A stretch of 64,000 nt of DNA from Tatumella ptyseos (GCF_030552895.1 NZ_CP130649.1:930001-994000); one strand, 5' to 3'; positions 28,708-38,500 are shown, counted from the first letter of the stretch. Notes: generated by a model not told the origin, from the letters alone. Translations and numbers: made by a program.

Positions 28708-29213
28708 GCATCCTCCCGCGGATCCGGGTGTTGCAGTACGGCATCGGTCTGTTTAACGCGCCACTCAGCCAAACGTGAAGCGATCGGTGAATCATGCAGG
28801 GCAAGAATTTGTGCAGCTAATAACGCAGCATTCGCCGCACCAGCTTTACCGATTGCCAGGGTCCCGACGGGAATGCCCTTAGGCATCTGTACAATTGAGT
28901 AAAGGCTGTCGACACCACTCAACGCCGCGCTTTGTACCGGAACGCCTAAAACGGGAACGAGGGTTTTCGCTGCTAACATTCCAGGCAGGTGCGCTGCACC
29001 GCCTGCGCCGGCAATGATCACGTCAAAACCTTGCTGTTGAGCGTTTTCGGCAAAACTAAACAGTTTATCGGGGGTGCGGTGGGCGGAAACGACTTCTACG
29101 TGGTGGGCTATACCCAACTCAGTGAATACCTCAGCGGCAGACTGCATCGTAGCCCAGTCACTTTTTGAACCCATGACTATTGCGACTTTAGCGGGGGCAG
29201 AACTTAACGACAT
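28704..29213 (-). CDS. purE: N5-carboxyaminoimidazole ribonucleotide mutase
   Basis: This 169-residue enzyme moves the carboxyl group of N5-CAIR to give CAIR. The class I PurE motifs are present: [25 protein letters not shown] (catalytic histidine) and [14 protein letters not shown]. Length equals that of E. coli. First gene of purEK, preceded by a PurR box. Confidence 0.97.
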   Translation of the reverse strand: MSLSSAPAKVAIVMGSKSDWATMQSAAEVFTELGIAHHVEVVSAHRTPDKLFSFAENAQQQGFDVIIAGAGGAAHLPGMLAAKTLVPVLGVPVQSAALSGVDSLYSIVQMPKGIPVGTLAIGKAGAANAALLAAQILALHDSPIASRLAEWRVKQTDAVLQHPDPREDA

Positions 29214-29298
29214 GAACTCAACTCCTCGATCCTAAAACGTACACAAGCTTCTCTGACTCGCGATAATTAGGGCGCAAGAATAACATGCCAACTCCGAG

Positions 29299-29314
29299 AG
29301 GAAAACGGTTGCGT
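29299..29314. promoter_or_regulatory. PurR operator of purEK
   Basis: AGGAAAACGGTTGCGT matches 13 of 16 positions of the PurR consensus ACGCAAACGTTTGCGT, including the central CG. It lies 85-100 bases upstream of purE, just beyond a possible promoter on the minus strand (TTGGCA, complement of about 29285-29290). It is also just past the lpxH stop. Confidence 0.82.
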
Positions 29315-29321
29315 AGTATTA

Positions 29322-30038
29322 TTACCAAGGAAAATGGCTAAGGGTTAAGCCTTGTTCGCTCCATTCGATCAGCCATCCTTCATGGTGCCAAGCACCGAGT
29401 ACGGCGCGTTGAGCTGACGAAGAGATCTCAGGAACGGGATGGATAGCTGGCTGGTGAGTATGACCATGCACGAGTAGGGTTGCGCGATGGCGCTGGAGAA
29501 CCTCAATAACGGCTTGCTGATTCACGTCCATGATCGCCATGGCTTTATGTTGATTCGCCTGCTGACTGTTTTGTCGCATTTTACGAGCGATACGGAGCCG
29601 TAATGCAAGCGGTAAACGTAAAAAAAGCCATTGGATCCATGGAGTATGGACCTTTTTACGAAAGGCCAGATAGCCGACATCGTCGGTACAAAGTGTATCG
29701 CCGTGCATGATGACGAGTCGTTGACCAAAGCGCTCTAAGACGACTTCTTCAGGGAGTCGTTGCATACCAGCCTGCTGTGCAAACCGCTCACCCACTAAAA
29801 AATCACGGTTTCCATGAATAAAATAAACTGGGATAGGTAAAGCGGCGATAGCTTGGGCGATTTGCTGGTGGAGTGGCGCGGGATCATCATCACCAATCCA
29901 GGCTTCAAATAGGTCACCTAAAATATAGAGCTCACTACAGGTTAAGGCTTGATTGGAGAGGAAATGCAGAAAACCGGCAGTAATTGCCGGTTCTTCCTGA
30001 CACAGATGGAGATCTGCGATAAACAGGATTCGTGACAT
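29322..30038 (-). CDS. lpxH: UDP-2,3-diacylglucosamine diphosphatase
   Basis: This 238-residue peripheral membrane enzyme of lipid A synthesis cleaves UDP-2,3-diacylglucosamine to lipid X and UMP. It has the metallophosphoesterase motifs [29 protein letters not shown] and HGHTHQP in order. Length is as in E. coli (240). The start overlaps the ppiB stop by one base (TAATG). Organisation ppiB-lpxH-purEK is as in E. coli. Confidence 0.97.
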   Translation of the reverse strand: MSRILFIADLHLCQEEPAITAGFLHFLSNQALTCSELYILGDLFEAWIGDDDPAPLHQQIAQAIAALPIPVYFIHGNRDFLVGERFAQQAGMQRLPEEVVLERFGQRLVIMHGDTLCTDDVGYLAFRKKVHTPWIQWLFLRLPLALRLRIARKMRQNSQQANQHKAMAIMDVNQQAVIEVLQRHRATLLVHGHTHQPAIHPVPEISSSAQRAVLGAWHHEGWLIEWSEQGLTLSHFPW

Positions 30039-30532
30039 TACTCAGTCACGATCGCTTTTTGAATCACAACATCTTCTTTTGGTACATCTTGATGCATACC
30101 ACTACGGCCGGTTGAAACGGCTTTGATTTTTTCAACCACGTCCATACCTTCAACTACTTCCGCGAACACACAGTAACCCCAGCCTTGAACGCTTTCGTCA
30201 CGGAAGTTGAGGAAATCGTTGTCCGCTACGTTAATAAAGAATTGTGCTGTCGCAGAATGCGGGGCAGAAGTACGAGCCATCGCCAGTGTACCGCGGGTGT
30301 TTTTTAGGCCATTGTTTGCTTCATTACGAATTTCTGCTTTGGTATTTTTCTGCTGCATACCAGGTTCAAATCCGCCGCCTTGAATCATAAAGCCATTGAT
30401 TACACGGTGGAAAATGGTGTTGTCGTAAAAACCTTCGCTGCAGTAGCTTAAAAAGTTTTTTACTGTCTCTGGTGCTTGCTCATCAAAAGTTTTGATGACG
30501 ATATCGCCAAAATTCGTTTGGAAGGTGACCAT
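30038..30532 (-). CDS. ppiB: Peptidyl-prolyl cis-trans isomerase B (cytoplasmic cyclophilin)
   Basis: This 164-residue cyclophilin speeds proline isomerisation in protein folding. It has no signal peptide ([21 protein letters not shown]), so it is cytoplasmic PpiB. Cyclophilin motifs [34 protein letters not shown] and [15 protein letters not shown] are all present. First gene of ppiB-lpxH, divergent from cysS. Confidence 0.97.
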   Translation of the reverse strand: MVTFQTNFGDIVIKTFDEQAPETVKNFLSYCSEGFYDNTIFHRVINGFMIQGGGFEPGMQQKNTKAEIRNEANNGLKNTRGTLAMARTSAPHSATAQFFINVADNDFLNFRDESVQGWGYCVFAEVVEGMDVVEKIKAVSTGRSGMHQDVPKEDVVIQKAIVTE

Positions 30533-30739
30533 AATGATTTCCTGTCAGGGTTAAAATAAATACTTACTCGGTTTCTCTGGCCTTATGTGCCGCCAGAGAC
30601 CCTATTTTATAACATAAATTGATGCATTACGTCAGTATTGTCCAAGACGCGGCGACAGGGCTTGCATTCATTCGCCCGAGGAATAAAAATACGGCACACT
30701 ACGCAAAAAAGTCGCGACACATCATTACGGAAGAGTTAC

Positions 30740-32119
30740 ATGCTGAAAATTTTTAATACGCTAAGTCGACAAAAAGAAACTTTCACGCCAATTCATGCGG
30801 GGAAGGTTGGAATGTATGTCTGTGGCATTACGGTTTATGACCTCAGTCATATTGGACATGGTCGGACTTTTGTGGCGTTCGATGTAATTTCACGTTATCT
30901 CCGTTATAGCGGCTATCAGCTTAATTACGTACGCAATATCACTGATATTGACGATAAAATCATCAAACGCGCTAACGAAAACAATGAAACGATTGAGCAA
31001 TTGACTGATCGAATGATTGCGGAGATGCACAAGGATTTCGCGGCACTGAATATTTTGCCACCCGATAGTGAACCCCGTGCCACGAAACATATCGATGACA
31101 TTATTACGTTAACTGAGAAATTATTGGCGCGTGGCCATGCGTATGTGGCAGATAATGGCGATGTGATGTTTGATGTGATGACCAACAAAGCTTACGGCGT
31201 CCTCTCTCGTCAAGATCTTGAGCAGTTACAAGCAGGGGCTAGAGTCGAGGTTGCTGAAGTTAAAAAGAATCCTATGGATTTTGTACTGTGGAAAATGGCT
31301 AAGCCAAATGAGCCTGGTTGGCACTCCCCATGGGGGCTAGGTCGCCCAGGTTGGCATATTGAATGTTCTGCGATGAATTGCCAGCAACTCGGTACGCACT
31401 TTGATATCCATGGCGGAGGATCAGATCTGATGTTTCCTCACCATGAAAATGAGATTGCGCAATCGACCTGTGCTCATGATGGCCCTTACGTTAATTACTG
31501 GATGCACTCTGGTATGGTAATGGTTGACCGCGAAAAGATGTCTAAATCGTTAGGGAATTTCTTCACTATACGCGATGTGTTACGCCATTTCGATGCCGAA
31601 ACGGTCCGTTACTTCCTGATGTCCGGGCATTACCGTAGCCAATTAAACTACGGTCAAGAGAACCTAGAACAGGCGAGAGCGAGCCTAGAGCGCCTCTATA
31701 CGGCCTTACGTGGCACAGAATTACAGGCTACACCAATGGCCGACGCAAGCTATGAACAGCGTTTTCGTGAAGCGATGGATGACGATTTCAACACGCCAGA
31801 AGCTTATTCAGTCCTGTTTGATCTGGCGCGTGAAGTTAATCGCCTAAAGAATGAAGATATGGCATTAGCGAATGCCGCGGCGGCCAAACTTCGAGAACTT
31901 GCTGGGATACTGGGTATATTACAACAATTACCTGAAGTCTTCTTACAACATGGGACGCAAGAGGAAGATGTCGCGGAGATTGAGTCACTTATTGTGATGC
32001 GTAATCACGCTCGTCAAACCAAGGATTGGGCGCAAGCTGACATTGCACGTGACAGATTGAATGATCTAGGCATTATTTTAGAAGATAGTGCTCAAGGCAC
32101 CACTTGGCGTCGTAAATAA
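30740..32119 (+). CDS. cysS: Cysteinyl-tRNA synthetase
   Basis: This 459-residue class I synthetase charges tRNA-Cys. The HIGH motif appears as SHIGHGRTF (about residues 35-43), and KMSKSLGNF is in the C-terminal half of the catalytic domain. The zinc ligands include Cys28 (YVCGITVYD) and [10 protein letters not shown] with HHENEIAQS. The frame opens upstream (30638), but [13 protein letters not shown] at 30740 is the family start and gives the E. coli length (461). Confidence 0.98.
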   Translation: MLKIFNTLSRQKETFTPIHAGKVGMYVCGITVYDLSHIGHGRTFVAFDVISRYLRYSGYQLNYVRNITDIDDKIIKRANENNETIEQLTDRMIAEMHKDFAALNILPPDSEPRATKHIDDIITLTEKLLARGHAYVADNGDVMFDVMTNKAYGVLSRQDLEQLQAGARVEVAEVKKNPMDFVLWKMAKPNEPGWHSPWGLGRPGWHIECSAMNCQQLGTHFDIHGGGSDLMFPHHENEIAQSTCAHDGPYVNYWMHSGMVMVDREKMSKSLGNFFTIRDVLRHFDAETVRYFLMSGHYRSQLNYGQENLEQARASLERLYTALRGTELQATPMADASYEQRFREAMDDDFNTPEAYSVLFDLAREVNRLKNEDMALANAAAAKLRELAGILGILQQLPEVFLQHGTQEEDVAEIESLIVMRNHARQTKDWAQADIARDRLNDLGIILEDSAQGTTWRRK

Positions 32120-32126
32120 TCGTTCA

Positions 32127-32158
32127 AGCCATTCAAGGTTAAGCGACCTTGAATGGCT
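32127..32158 (+). terminator. Hairpin after cysS
   Basis: AGCCATTCAAGGT (32127-32139) and ACCTTGAATGGCT (32146-32158) form a perfect 13-bp stem with a 6-base loop, 7 bases after the cysS stop. No T run follows. Confidence 0.6.
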
Positions 32159-32376
32159 AATTCATTGCCATCCATTTCTCATTAGTCCCTCTGTTATTTC
32201 TCTCTAAATTTTCGTTTATTGCGAAGCCTCATCAATACAAATTATTAAAGTTGATGATAATTTATGTCTTAGGCCTTTCTGATATTCTTTTTATAGGAAT
32301 AATCTTATACGCTTAAGGGCTTTTTAATTTTTTCAGTACAATCTTTTTGGGTTGGACTGTTTATTTACGGGATTTT

Positions 32377-34107
32377 ATGGATATGAATCAGACTGCATCG
32401 CCAAAATTCAGCTGGAAAGCTTTAGGGATAGCACTTCTCTATTTTTGGTTTTTTTCTACGTTTTTACAGATTGTTATCGTTGCAAGCGGTTATAGCGGAA
32501 CAAATGGATTACGGGATTCTCTTTTATTTAGCTCCTTATGGCTAATTCCCATTTTACTCTTTCCCCGTTTCACTAAGCTTTTGGCTGCACTTATTGGAAT
32601 TGTGTTGTGGGTGGCTTCCGTTGCTGCCTTAGGCTATTACGTAATCTACGGGCAAGAATTTTCACAAAGCGTTCTTTTTGTCATGTTCGAGACAAATGCG
32701 AATGAAGCCAGTGAATATTTGAGCCAATACTTCAGCCTTAAAATGATTACAGTGGTAGTGGCCTACACCCTTATCGCACTATTTTTATGGAGCCGTTTAC
32801 GTCCGGTTTATTTACCAAAAATTTGGCGTTGGGGAGTCAGTATTGCTCTGCTGTATGGCTTGATTTTAAATCCTATCGTTATCGATACGGGCATTAATCA
32901 CAAGCCGATCGATAATACCTTAAATAATTTGGCATCACGGATGGAACCGGCTGCGCCATGGCAGTTTGTAACGGGATATTATCAGTATCGCCAGCAATTA
33001 ACTGAAATGGATAAGCTGCTCAGTAAAAATAATCAGCTGCCCCCGCTAGCCAACTTGAGAGATAGTTCAGGTAACGCGCCGCGTACCTTAGTTCTAGTGA
33101 TTGGTGAGTCAACGCAACGTGGAAGAATGAGCCTGTATGGTTACCCTCGCGAAACCACGCCAGGATTAGATGAATTACATAAGACCGATCCACGGCTTAC
33201 GGTTTTCAATAACGTTGTGACCTCTCGTCCTTATACCATTGAGATACTACAGCAAGCCCTGACCTTCGCTGATGAACAGAATCCCGATCTTTATCTGACT
33301 AAGCCATCATTAATGAATATGATGAAACAAGCAGGATACAAGACCTTTTGGATTACTAACCAGCAAACAATGACCGAACGTAATACCATGCTGACAGTAT
33401 TTTCAAAACAGACTGATCAGCAATATTATATGAATCAGCAACGGACGCAGAGTGCACGCGAATACGACACCAATGTATTAGGGCCTTTCCAAAAAGTCCT
33501 GAACGACCCCGCACCGAGAAAATTTATTATCATTCATTTACTCGGTACGCATATCAAATATAAGTTCCGTTACCCTGAAAATGAAGGTGTATTCGATGGC
33601 AATACCCAGCACCTTCCTGCTGGCCTCACCCCGGAACAAGTGGCAACCTATAATGATTATGATAGTGCTCAACACTTCAACGATAAAGTGGTGACACAGA
33701 TTATTAAAGATTATCGTGCGACCGATCCGAATGGTTTCTTATTGTACTTTTCTGATCACGGTGAAGAAGTTTACGATACGCCACCGCACCAAACTCAAGG
33801 TCGTAATGAAGAAACGCCGACTCGGCATATGTATACCATTCCTTTCCTGGTCTGGACATCGACGTCTTGGCAAGCGACGCACCCACGTGATTTTTCGTCA
33901 GATATCAATCGCCAATACAGCAGTTCGCAGTTGATTCACACATGGTCTGATCTCGCAGGACTCAGCTATCAAGGCTATGATGCCACGCGTTCTATCGTTA
34001 GTCCTGAGTTTGTGAAAGTGACCCGTTGGATCGGTAACCCTTATAAAAAGAATGGGTTGAAGGACTACGATGCTTTACCTTTTGGTGACCAAGTCGGTAA
34101 CCAATAA
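32377..34107 (+). CDS. eptC: Phosphoethanolamine transferase EptC (CptA)
   Basis: This 576-residue inner-membrane enzyme transfers phosphoethanolamine from phosphatidylethanolamine to heptose of the LPS core. Five N-terminal membrane helices (about 1-200) precede a periplasmic sulfatase-type domain with VIGESTQRGRMSLYGYPRETTP (nucleophile Thr), HLLGTHIKYK and FSDHGEEVYD. The sequence is close to E. coli EptC throughout (577 residues; ends YGDQVGNQ there, FGDQVGNQ here). The ATG at 32377 follows CGGGA; an upstream in-frame codon at 32347 is less likely. It opens the accessory region after cysS. Confidence 0.95.
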   Translation: MDMNQTASPKFSWKALGIALLYFWFFSTFLQIVIVASGYSGTNGLRDSLLFSSLWLIPILLFPRFTKLLAALIGIVLWVASVAALGYYVIYGQEFSQSVLFVMFETNANEASEYLSQYFSLKMITVVVAYTLIALFLWSRLRPVYLPKIWRWGVSIALLYGLILNPIVIDTGINHKPIDNTLNNLASRMEPAAPWQFVTGYYQYRQQLTEMDKLLSKNNQLPPLANLRDSSGNAPRTLVLVIGESTQRGRMSLYGYPRETTPGLDELHKTDPRLTVFNNVVTSRPYTIEILQQALTFADEQNPDLYLTKPSLMNMMKQAGYKTFWITNQQTMTERNTMLTVFSKQTDQQYYMNQQRTQSAREYDTNVLGPFQKVLNDPAPRKFIIIHLLGTHIKYKFRYPENEGVFDGNTQHLPAGLTPEQVATYNDYDSAQHFNDKVVTQIIKDYRATDPNGFLLYFSDHGEEVYDTPPHQTQGRNEETPTRHMYTIPFLVWTSTSWQATHPRDFSSDINRQYSSSQLIHTWSDLAGLSYQGYDATRSIVSPEFVKVTRWIGNPYKKNGLKDYDALPFGDQVGNQ

Positions 34108-34111
34108 AGAC

Positions 34112-34132
34112 TTCCCCCCTGCAAGGGGGGAA
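34112..34132 (+). terminator. Hairpin after eptC
   Basis: TTCCCCCCT (34112-34120) and AGGGGGGAA (34124-34132) pair with a 3-base loop, 5 bases after the eptC stop. No strong T run follows. Confidence 0.6.
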
Positions 34133-34254
34133 TCATTCACAAAAAATGCACTAAGTTCCCCAGCATCTTTACTTTCGCACTTAATGTGTAACCTCGAAAT
34201 TTTCATTTTTTACACTCTTAGTCATAAGATAAATCTGTTTATTTGGTGTTAAAT

Positions 34255-34857
34255 ATGAAACTTACCGAACCTCCATTGGTGCTTTCCGACTCGTTGTTAA
34301 TCGCTAAAGGCCGCCATCGCGCCTGTTACCAACATCCCAAGCATCCTGAATTGTGTGTCAAAGTTCATTTAAACCCTCATGACGATTTAGAAACGCTGAG
34401 AGAGGTGCGTTATTTTAAATGGCTACATAGACGTAATGTTAAGTTGAATAGTATCGCTGACTATTGCGGGAAACACGCCACGACATTTGGGATGGGCTAT
34501 GTGTATGAGTTGGTAAGAGATTACGACGGACAAGTTTCGAAAACGTTGGATCACTATCTAAGAAACTTTGAAATGACTGAACCACGAATCCATGCACTCT
34601 CTTCGGCTTATCAGGAGTTTAAACAGTCCTTTCATCGGCATTACATTACGATGATGAATTTAAAGGCCTATAACATAGTATTTAAACGCGAAAGTGAAAC
34701 TTGTGGTCATTTCTATCTTATCGATAATTTAGGCTCTGCAAATTTACTACCCTTAAGTTATTTTTTTAAATCGATCGCTACTCGTATGCTCCAGCGTAAA
34801 TTTATGCGTTTCGAGTCTTTGGTTCGAGAGCGCTATCATTTTTCAATTAATTCATGA
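34255..34857 (+). CDS. YrbL-family protein (PhoP regulatory network type)
   Basis: About 200 residues resembling YrbL: GRHRACYQHPKHPELCVKVHL near the start (glycine-rich, kinase-like nucleotide-binding fold), GMGYVYELVRDYDGQVSKTL in the middle and MNLKAYNIVFKRE...FYLIDNLGSANLLPLS toward the end, like the catalytic-loop and DxG regions of small kinases. YrbL is PhoP-regulated in E. coli and Salmonella; its biochemical role is unknown. The ATG at 34255 has GGTG seven bases upstream. The copy lies directly after eptC, so a shared envelope-stress role is possible but unproven. Confidence 0.82.
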   Translation: MKLTEPPLVLSDSLLIAKGRHRACYQHPKHPELCVKVHLNPHDDLETLREVRYFKWLHRRNVKLNSIADYCGKHATTFGMGYVYELVRDYDGQVSKTLDHYLRNFEMTEPRIHALSSAYQEFKQSFHRHYITMMNLKAYNIVFKRESETCGHFYLIDNLGSANLLPLSYFFKSIATRMLQRKFMRFESLVRERYHFSINS

Positions 34858-34930
34858 TGCTTAGGGAGCATGCTCCCTATCACTGCAAAATCCATCGTGG
34901 AGGTTGATCGGCCTAGTTCACGGCATGATT

Positions 34931-35353
34931 CTAAAATTGATAATTCTTGAGAGATTTTATTCTTTCAATATATGCTTTTATTAAGCATGCATTTTTATCA
35001 GTGTAAAAGGCAAAGCTTTCTATTTCATCTAAATAAGCTTGGGCCAAGCACTCTTGATCGATGAAATTTTGCCAATGTCTTTCTGATGTCGCCACAGCGT
35101 TTATAAAAAGAGTGTAGTTGTGGAACTGATCTTTTCGTTTCCAAGCATTCTCTAATAGGAGGTGATATTGTTTATCGTATTCTTGTTTTTTTTTATCAGA
35201 TAGGTAAATCATGCAATTTTGCACAGCAGCTGACATCTTCTTCTGATAGCAACTCTCTAGTGTTTCGTTTTTAAAATAATCGCCATCCTTTTTTGCAGCG
35301 TAAGTGTTTAAGGAAAAAACCAGGGCGAGTAACAGTAATAAATTTTTTTTCAT
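34931..35353 (-). CDS. LprI-like periplasmic protein, putative lysozyme inhibitor/immunity protein
   Basis: 140 residues. The signal peptide is MKKNLLLLLALVFSLNTYA. The mature part is helical with four cysteines, and the pattern C...NCMIYLSDKKKQEYDKQYHLLLENAW...HWQNFIDQECLAQAYLDE resembles the LprI/DUF1311 domain; some LprI proteins inhibit lysozyme. Its ATG overlaps (ATGA) the end of the upstream lysozyme-like reading frame once that frame is read through an amber codon. The natural inference is that it protects against that enzyme. Family assignment is from pattern recognition only. Confidence 0.65.
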   Translation of the reverse strand: MKKNLLLLLALVFSLNTYAAKKDGDYFKNETLESCYQKKMSAAVQNCMIYLSDKKKQEYDKQYHLLLENAWKRKDQFHNYTLFINAVATSERHWQNFIDQECLAQAYLDEIESFAFYTDKNACLIKAYIERIKSLKNYQF

Positions 35354-35952
35354 TTTATGGCGTTCTCTAAGAAACGGACTCTTTGCCGTCCACCTTCGTC
35401 AGAAGAAAGCTTGGCGCTATGAAGTATGAGGTTTATCACTCTATCAATCTCATTTTTTCCAAAAATGGGTATCATCGAGATTGCTAACCGACCTTGATAT
35501 TTCATATCAATTAACACTTCTTTAAGTGGAGGTTTTAAGTTTTCCTACGTCACGCAATGAGGGCTTTTATATCGATGATAAAACCTTTGTGAATCATTGC
35601 TGTAATGAAGGTAAGTTTTTTCGAAAAGCCGTATTTGTTGAATTTCTGTTATTGCCTCAATAGCATCTCTATTTTTCATCACAAATTCGTGTGCTGAGCA
35701 ATAACTTTTTTTAACTCCTTTTGCTATTTTTTTTGCTTTCTCTACACTGATACCTGAAGAGGTTAAGTCACTTATTACTTCAAGCTCAGTACGATATTTT
35801 AAGTCATAGCCTCTGCCTATGGTAACTCCGGAACCAAACTTCGAACATTGTGCGGCGTTACCAGGCCAGTGAATTTTTCTTGAGTAATACTTGCTGTGGG
35901 GGATGTTATCTCCCTCAGCCATATAGGTAAGTATTCCTTTCTTTGGTTTCAT
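35350..35952 (-). pseudogene. Lysozyme-like (pesticin C-terminal type) effector, interrupted by an in-frame amber codon
   Basis: The first 135 codons (35952 to 35548) read MKPKKGILTYMAEGDNIPHS..., with Glu13 in AEGDN and SGVTIGRGYDL at residues 41-51, which together resemble the catalytic Glu/Thr/Asp set of T4-lysozyme-like pesticin toxin domains. A TAG follows at 35547-35545. The same frame then continues for 64 codons (ENLKPPLKEVLIDMKYQGRL... ending RVRFLENAIK) to a TGA at 35352-35350 that overlaps the next gene's ATG. The continuation looks like the C-terminal lobe of such lysozymes. An AAGGAAG site precedes the ATG. No secretion signal or PAAR/VgrG/Hcp part is seen. Probably a decayed or variably inactivated effector. 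Confidence 0.7.
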
Positions 35953-36104
35953 TGCAACAGTCTTCCTTGATAATAATGGTTAATTCCCTCGTTCCATTTT
36001 TCGAGTGGAAGAGTTTTTGCCTGTATAGGTTATTTTATCGCGCTACCCCTATGGTGCACTGGGTTAACGCGATATCGCGGTAATTGCTTACTTCGAGAAT
36101 AATA

Positions 36105-37127
36105 TTAGCGTAAAAATTGATCGAGCAGACTGACTGATCCTTGACCAAAATCAATCTTTATCCTGGTGCCTAGCGGCAAGGTGAGCATGGGGTGGGTATG
36201 GCAACAATCGAAGCCATTTACGATTGGCAGTTTTTGATCGTTAAGGACTTCTCTAAGTACATCGATAGGCTGTCGACCACTCCCTGCTGCATCAAAGAGC
36301 TCATGTTTACCTAGGATAATGGCGCTGACTTTATCGAAAATACCACTTAGCTTTAGGTGAGAGAATGAACGTTCAACGGTAGCAATGTTTTTTAAACTAT
36401 CTTCAATAAATAGAATATCACCCTGAGCAATGTCTGGCATCCAAGGTGTACCAAAAATACCCGATAAAGTATTTAAGTTTCCGCCCAGTACACGTCCTTG
36501 AATAATGCCACTACCGATGAATTCGCAGTGATTCTTGTAAAGTGTTTTAGCTCTATCGACTTGAATATGATCCCAATTCAATCGCTCATCGGTCCAGTAT
36601 TCCGGTAGTGAATAGCGATAGGGAAGGTTGGGGCGATTAAGGCAGAGGGAATGAAAACTTTGGTAGGTCTGTTCAACCAACGGAGCTCGCTCACCGAATG
36701 AGGCCACTAAAGCCGGACCATAAAAGGTAATTAGTCCGGTTTTGGCATAAATACCTGCCAACAACGCTGTGACATCTGAATAGCCAATGATGATTTTTGG
36801 GTCCTGGCGCAATGCATCGTAGTCGATATAGGGGAGCAGGGCGTTACTATTATTTCCGCCGATAGTCGACATAATACAGCGGACGTTGGGGTCGCGAATC
36901 AGTTGGTTTAGCTCGTCGGCACGTTCTTGAATGGTTCCCGAACGATAAAAATCGGCTTGTTCAGTGAGTCGTCCTGCCTGCAACACAAAGCCTTTCTGCT
37001 CCAAGAATTGTTTGGCACGTTTGAAACGTTCTGGTGCGGTAACGGTTACCGGAGAAGAGGGTGAAAAAAAGCCAATTGTTTCACCTAACGATAATCGTGG
37101 TGCGAGTAATGGAGCAGGTATGGACAA
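36105..37127 (-). CDS. mccF: MccF-like serine peptidase (microcin C self-immunity type, family S66)
   Basis: About 340 residues matching MccF rather than LdcA: LGETIGFFSPSSPVTVTAPERFKRAKQFLEQKGF, STIGGNNSNALLPYIDYDALRQDPKIIIGYSDVTALL (nucleophile Ser in GYSD), GNLNTLSGIFGTPWMPDIAQGDILFIED (catalytic Glu) and FDCCHTHPMLTLPLG (catalytic His). MccF cleaves the amide bond linking peptide and aminoacyl-AMP in processed microcin C, protecting the cell. The frame opens at a GTG at 37181; a TTG at 37127, with GAGAG upstream, gives the same N-terminal length as plasmid MccF and is used here. No microcin biosynthesis genes are nearby. Confidence 0.85.
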   Translation of the reverse strand: MSIPAPLLAPRLSLGETIGFFSPSSPVTVTAPERFKRAKQFLEQKGFVLQAGRLTEQADFYRSGTIQERADELNQLIRDPNVRCIMSTIGGNNSNALLPYIDYDALRQDPKIIIGYSDVTALLAGIYAKTGLITFYGPALVASFGERAPLVEQTYQSFHSLCLNRPNLPYRYSLPEYWTDERLNWDHIQVDRAKTLYKNHCEFIGSGIIQGRVLGGNLNTLSGIFGTPWMPDIAQGDILFIEDSLKNIATVERSFSHLKLSGIFDKVSAIILGKHELFDAAGSGRQPIDVLREVLNDQKLPIVNGFDCCHTHPMLTLPLGTRIKIDFGQGSVSLLDQFLR

Positions 37128-37324
37128 GGTTAAACTCTCAACGTCATCGACTAATACTTTCACCCTATAGTAGGCAGTCACGACAGTAAATAGCTAATGA
37201 TGGGTTAGAGGGGATTTTAAAAGGTGCCGATAAGGGTAATGATTCGGTCCGAGAATGATCGTGCCGCTCTGCGGTTTATTATACACTAGGTTTTAGCATG
37301 GATTTCTGACCCTAGGATTTTTGT

Positions 37325-38470
37325 ATGTCTTTAAAAAAGCTTTTGCATTCACCTCTAGCGGCTGGGGTTTTACTTATTATCACCTCTTTTGTCGCCATCA
37401 TACTTTGTAACACTGGCGGCGAATCCTTCTACGTGAGCTTAATCCACAGCTCGATTGCTGGGATACCGGTTGAAAAATTCGTTAACGATGTCTTAATGAG
37501 CTTGTTTTTTTTAATGGTAGGCTTAGAGATTAAACGCGAGTTTTTAACCGGACAACTTGCAGAGTGGTCGCAGCGTATTTTACCTGGGGCAGCAGCAGTA
37601 GGAGGAATGATCGTCCCTGCCGCCATCTATTTATTAATTAACCGCGAACATCATCAAACTTTATCAGGGTGGGCAATTCCCTCAGCGACTGATATCGCTT
37701 TCTCTTTAGGGATATTATCGCTTCTCGGCAGTAAGGTGCCGACCTCATTAAAGGTCTTTTTAGCTGCCTTAGCCATCATTGATGATTTAGGGGCAGTCAT
37801 CATTATCGCGTTATTTTACACGACTGGGATAAATATCGAGATGCTTAGTGGCGCGCTGATCACCACTATTGTTTTGGTCTTACTCAATCGCCGTGGCGTG
37901 ATTGCCTTACCCATCTATTTAGTGCTTGGCGTTGTGTTATGGTATTTCATCTTTCAATCGGGGGTCCATGCAACAGTGGCAGGTGTGATCCTCGCTCTCT
38001 GTATTCCCCATTCTGGGCAAAAATTGGGCCAAGCGTCACCACTGCTTAGAGTAGAGCATCGTCTTGCTCCTTGGGTAAGCTTCCTGATCATCCCGATTTT
38101 TGGTTTCGTAAATGCCGGTGTCAGTTTCATCCATGCGACGTCAGAGCAACTCTTTAGTGCCGTGCCCTTAGGCATCATGCTTGGGTTATTCATTGGTAAG
38201 CAGGTGGGTATTGGACTTATCTCGTTTATATTAATCCGTCTTGGTATCGCACAGCTGCCTAAAGGGGCAACAAACCTCCAGTTTTATGGGGTGGCGATAC
38301 TTTGTGGAATTGGCTTTACCATGAGCTTATTTATTGGTGGGCTAGCCTTCCCGAATGATCCTTTACTTTTGGACGAGGTGAAAATCGGGGTGCTAGGTGG
38401 GTCGTTACTTTCGGCATTGGTTGGTGTGGCGTTGCTTAACGTGGCTTACCGACGCAAAGAGACGGAGTAA
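37325..38470 (+). CDS. nhaA: Na+/H+ antiporter NhaA
   Basis: This 381-residue inner-membrane antiporter expels Na+ in exchange for H+ and is active at alkaline pH. Key motifs are the ion-binding aspartates in AIIDDLGA (about residues 155-162), SATDIAF, KSGVHATVAGV-like SGVHATVAGVILAL and GIGFTMSLFIGGLAF. Length is close to E. coli NhaA (388). No nhaR follows; a short gap leads to a convergent small gene. Confidence 0.95.
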   Translation: MSLKKLLHSPLAAGVLLIITSFVAIILCNTGGESFYVSLIHSSIAGIPVEKFVNDVLMSLFFLMVGLEIKREFLTGQLAEWSQRILPGAAAVGGMIVPAAIYLLINREHHQTLSGWAIPSATDIAFSLGILSLLGSKVPTSLKVFLAALAIIDDLGAVIIIALFYTTGINIEMLSGALITTIVLVLLNRRGVIALPIYLVLGVVLWYFIFQSGVHATVAGVILALCIPHSGQKLGQASPLLRVEHRLAPWVSFLIIPIFGFVNAGVSFIHATSEQLFSAVPLGIMLGLFIGKQVGIGLISFILIRLGIAQLPKGATNLQFYGVAILCGIGFTMSLFIGGLAFPNDPLLLDEVKIGVLGGSLLSALVGVALLNVAYRRKETE

Positions 38471-38476
38471 CATACA

Positions 38477-38497
38477 GGGGCTGATATCATTAGCCCC
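38477..38497. terminator. Terminator hairpin between nhaA and the convergent small gene
   Basis: GGGGCT (38477-38482) and AGCCCC (38492-38497) pair; three further weak pairs extend the stem to nine with a 3-base loop. TTCTTATT follows on the plus strand, so it can terminate nhaA. Confidence 0.75.
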
Positions 38498-38500
38498 TTC

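Noticed and set aside
32296..32330. CTTAT...CTTAAG before eptC as a PmrA box
   Set aside because: The half-sites are spaced about 8 bases start to start, not the 11 required.
34236..34252. TGTTTA-N5-TGTTAA, a near match to a PhoP box just before the YrbL-like gene
   Set aside because: It ends 2 bases before the ATG, far too close for a PhoP-activated promoter on that strand, and the surrounding DNA is A+T-rich, so a chance match is likely.
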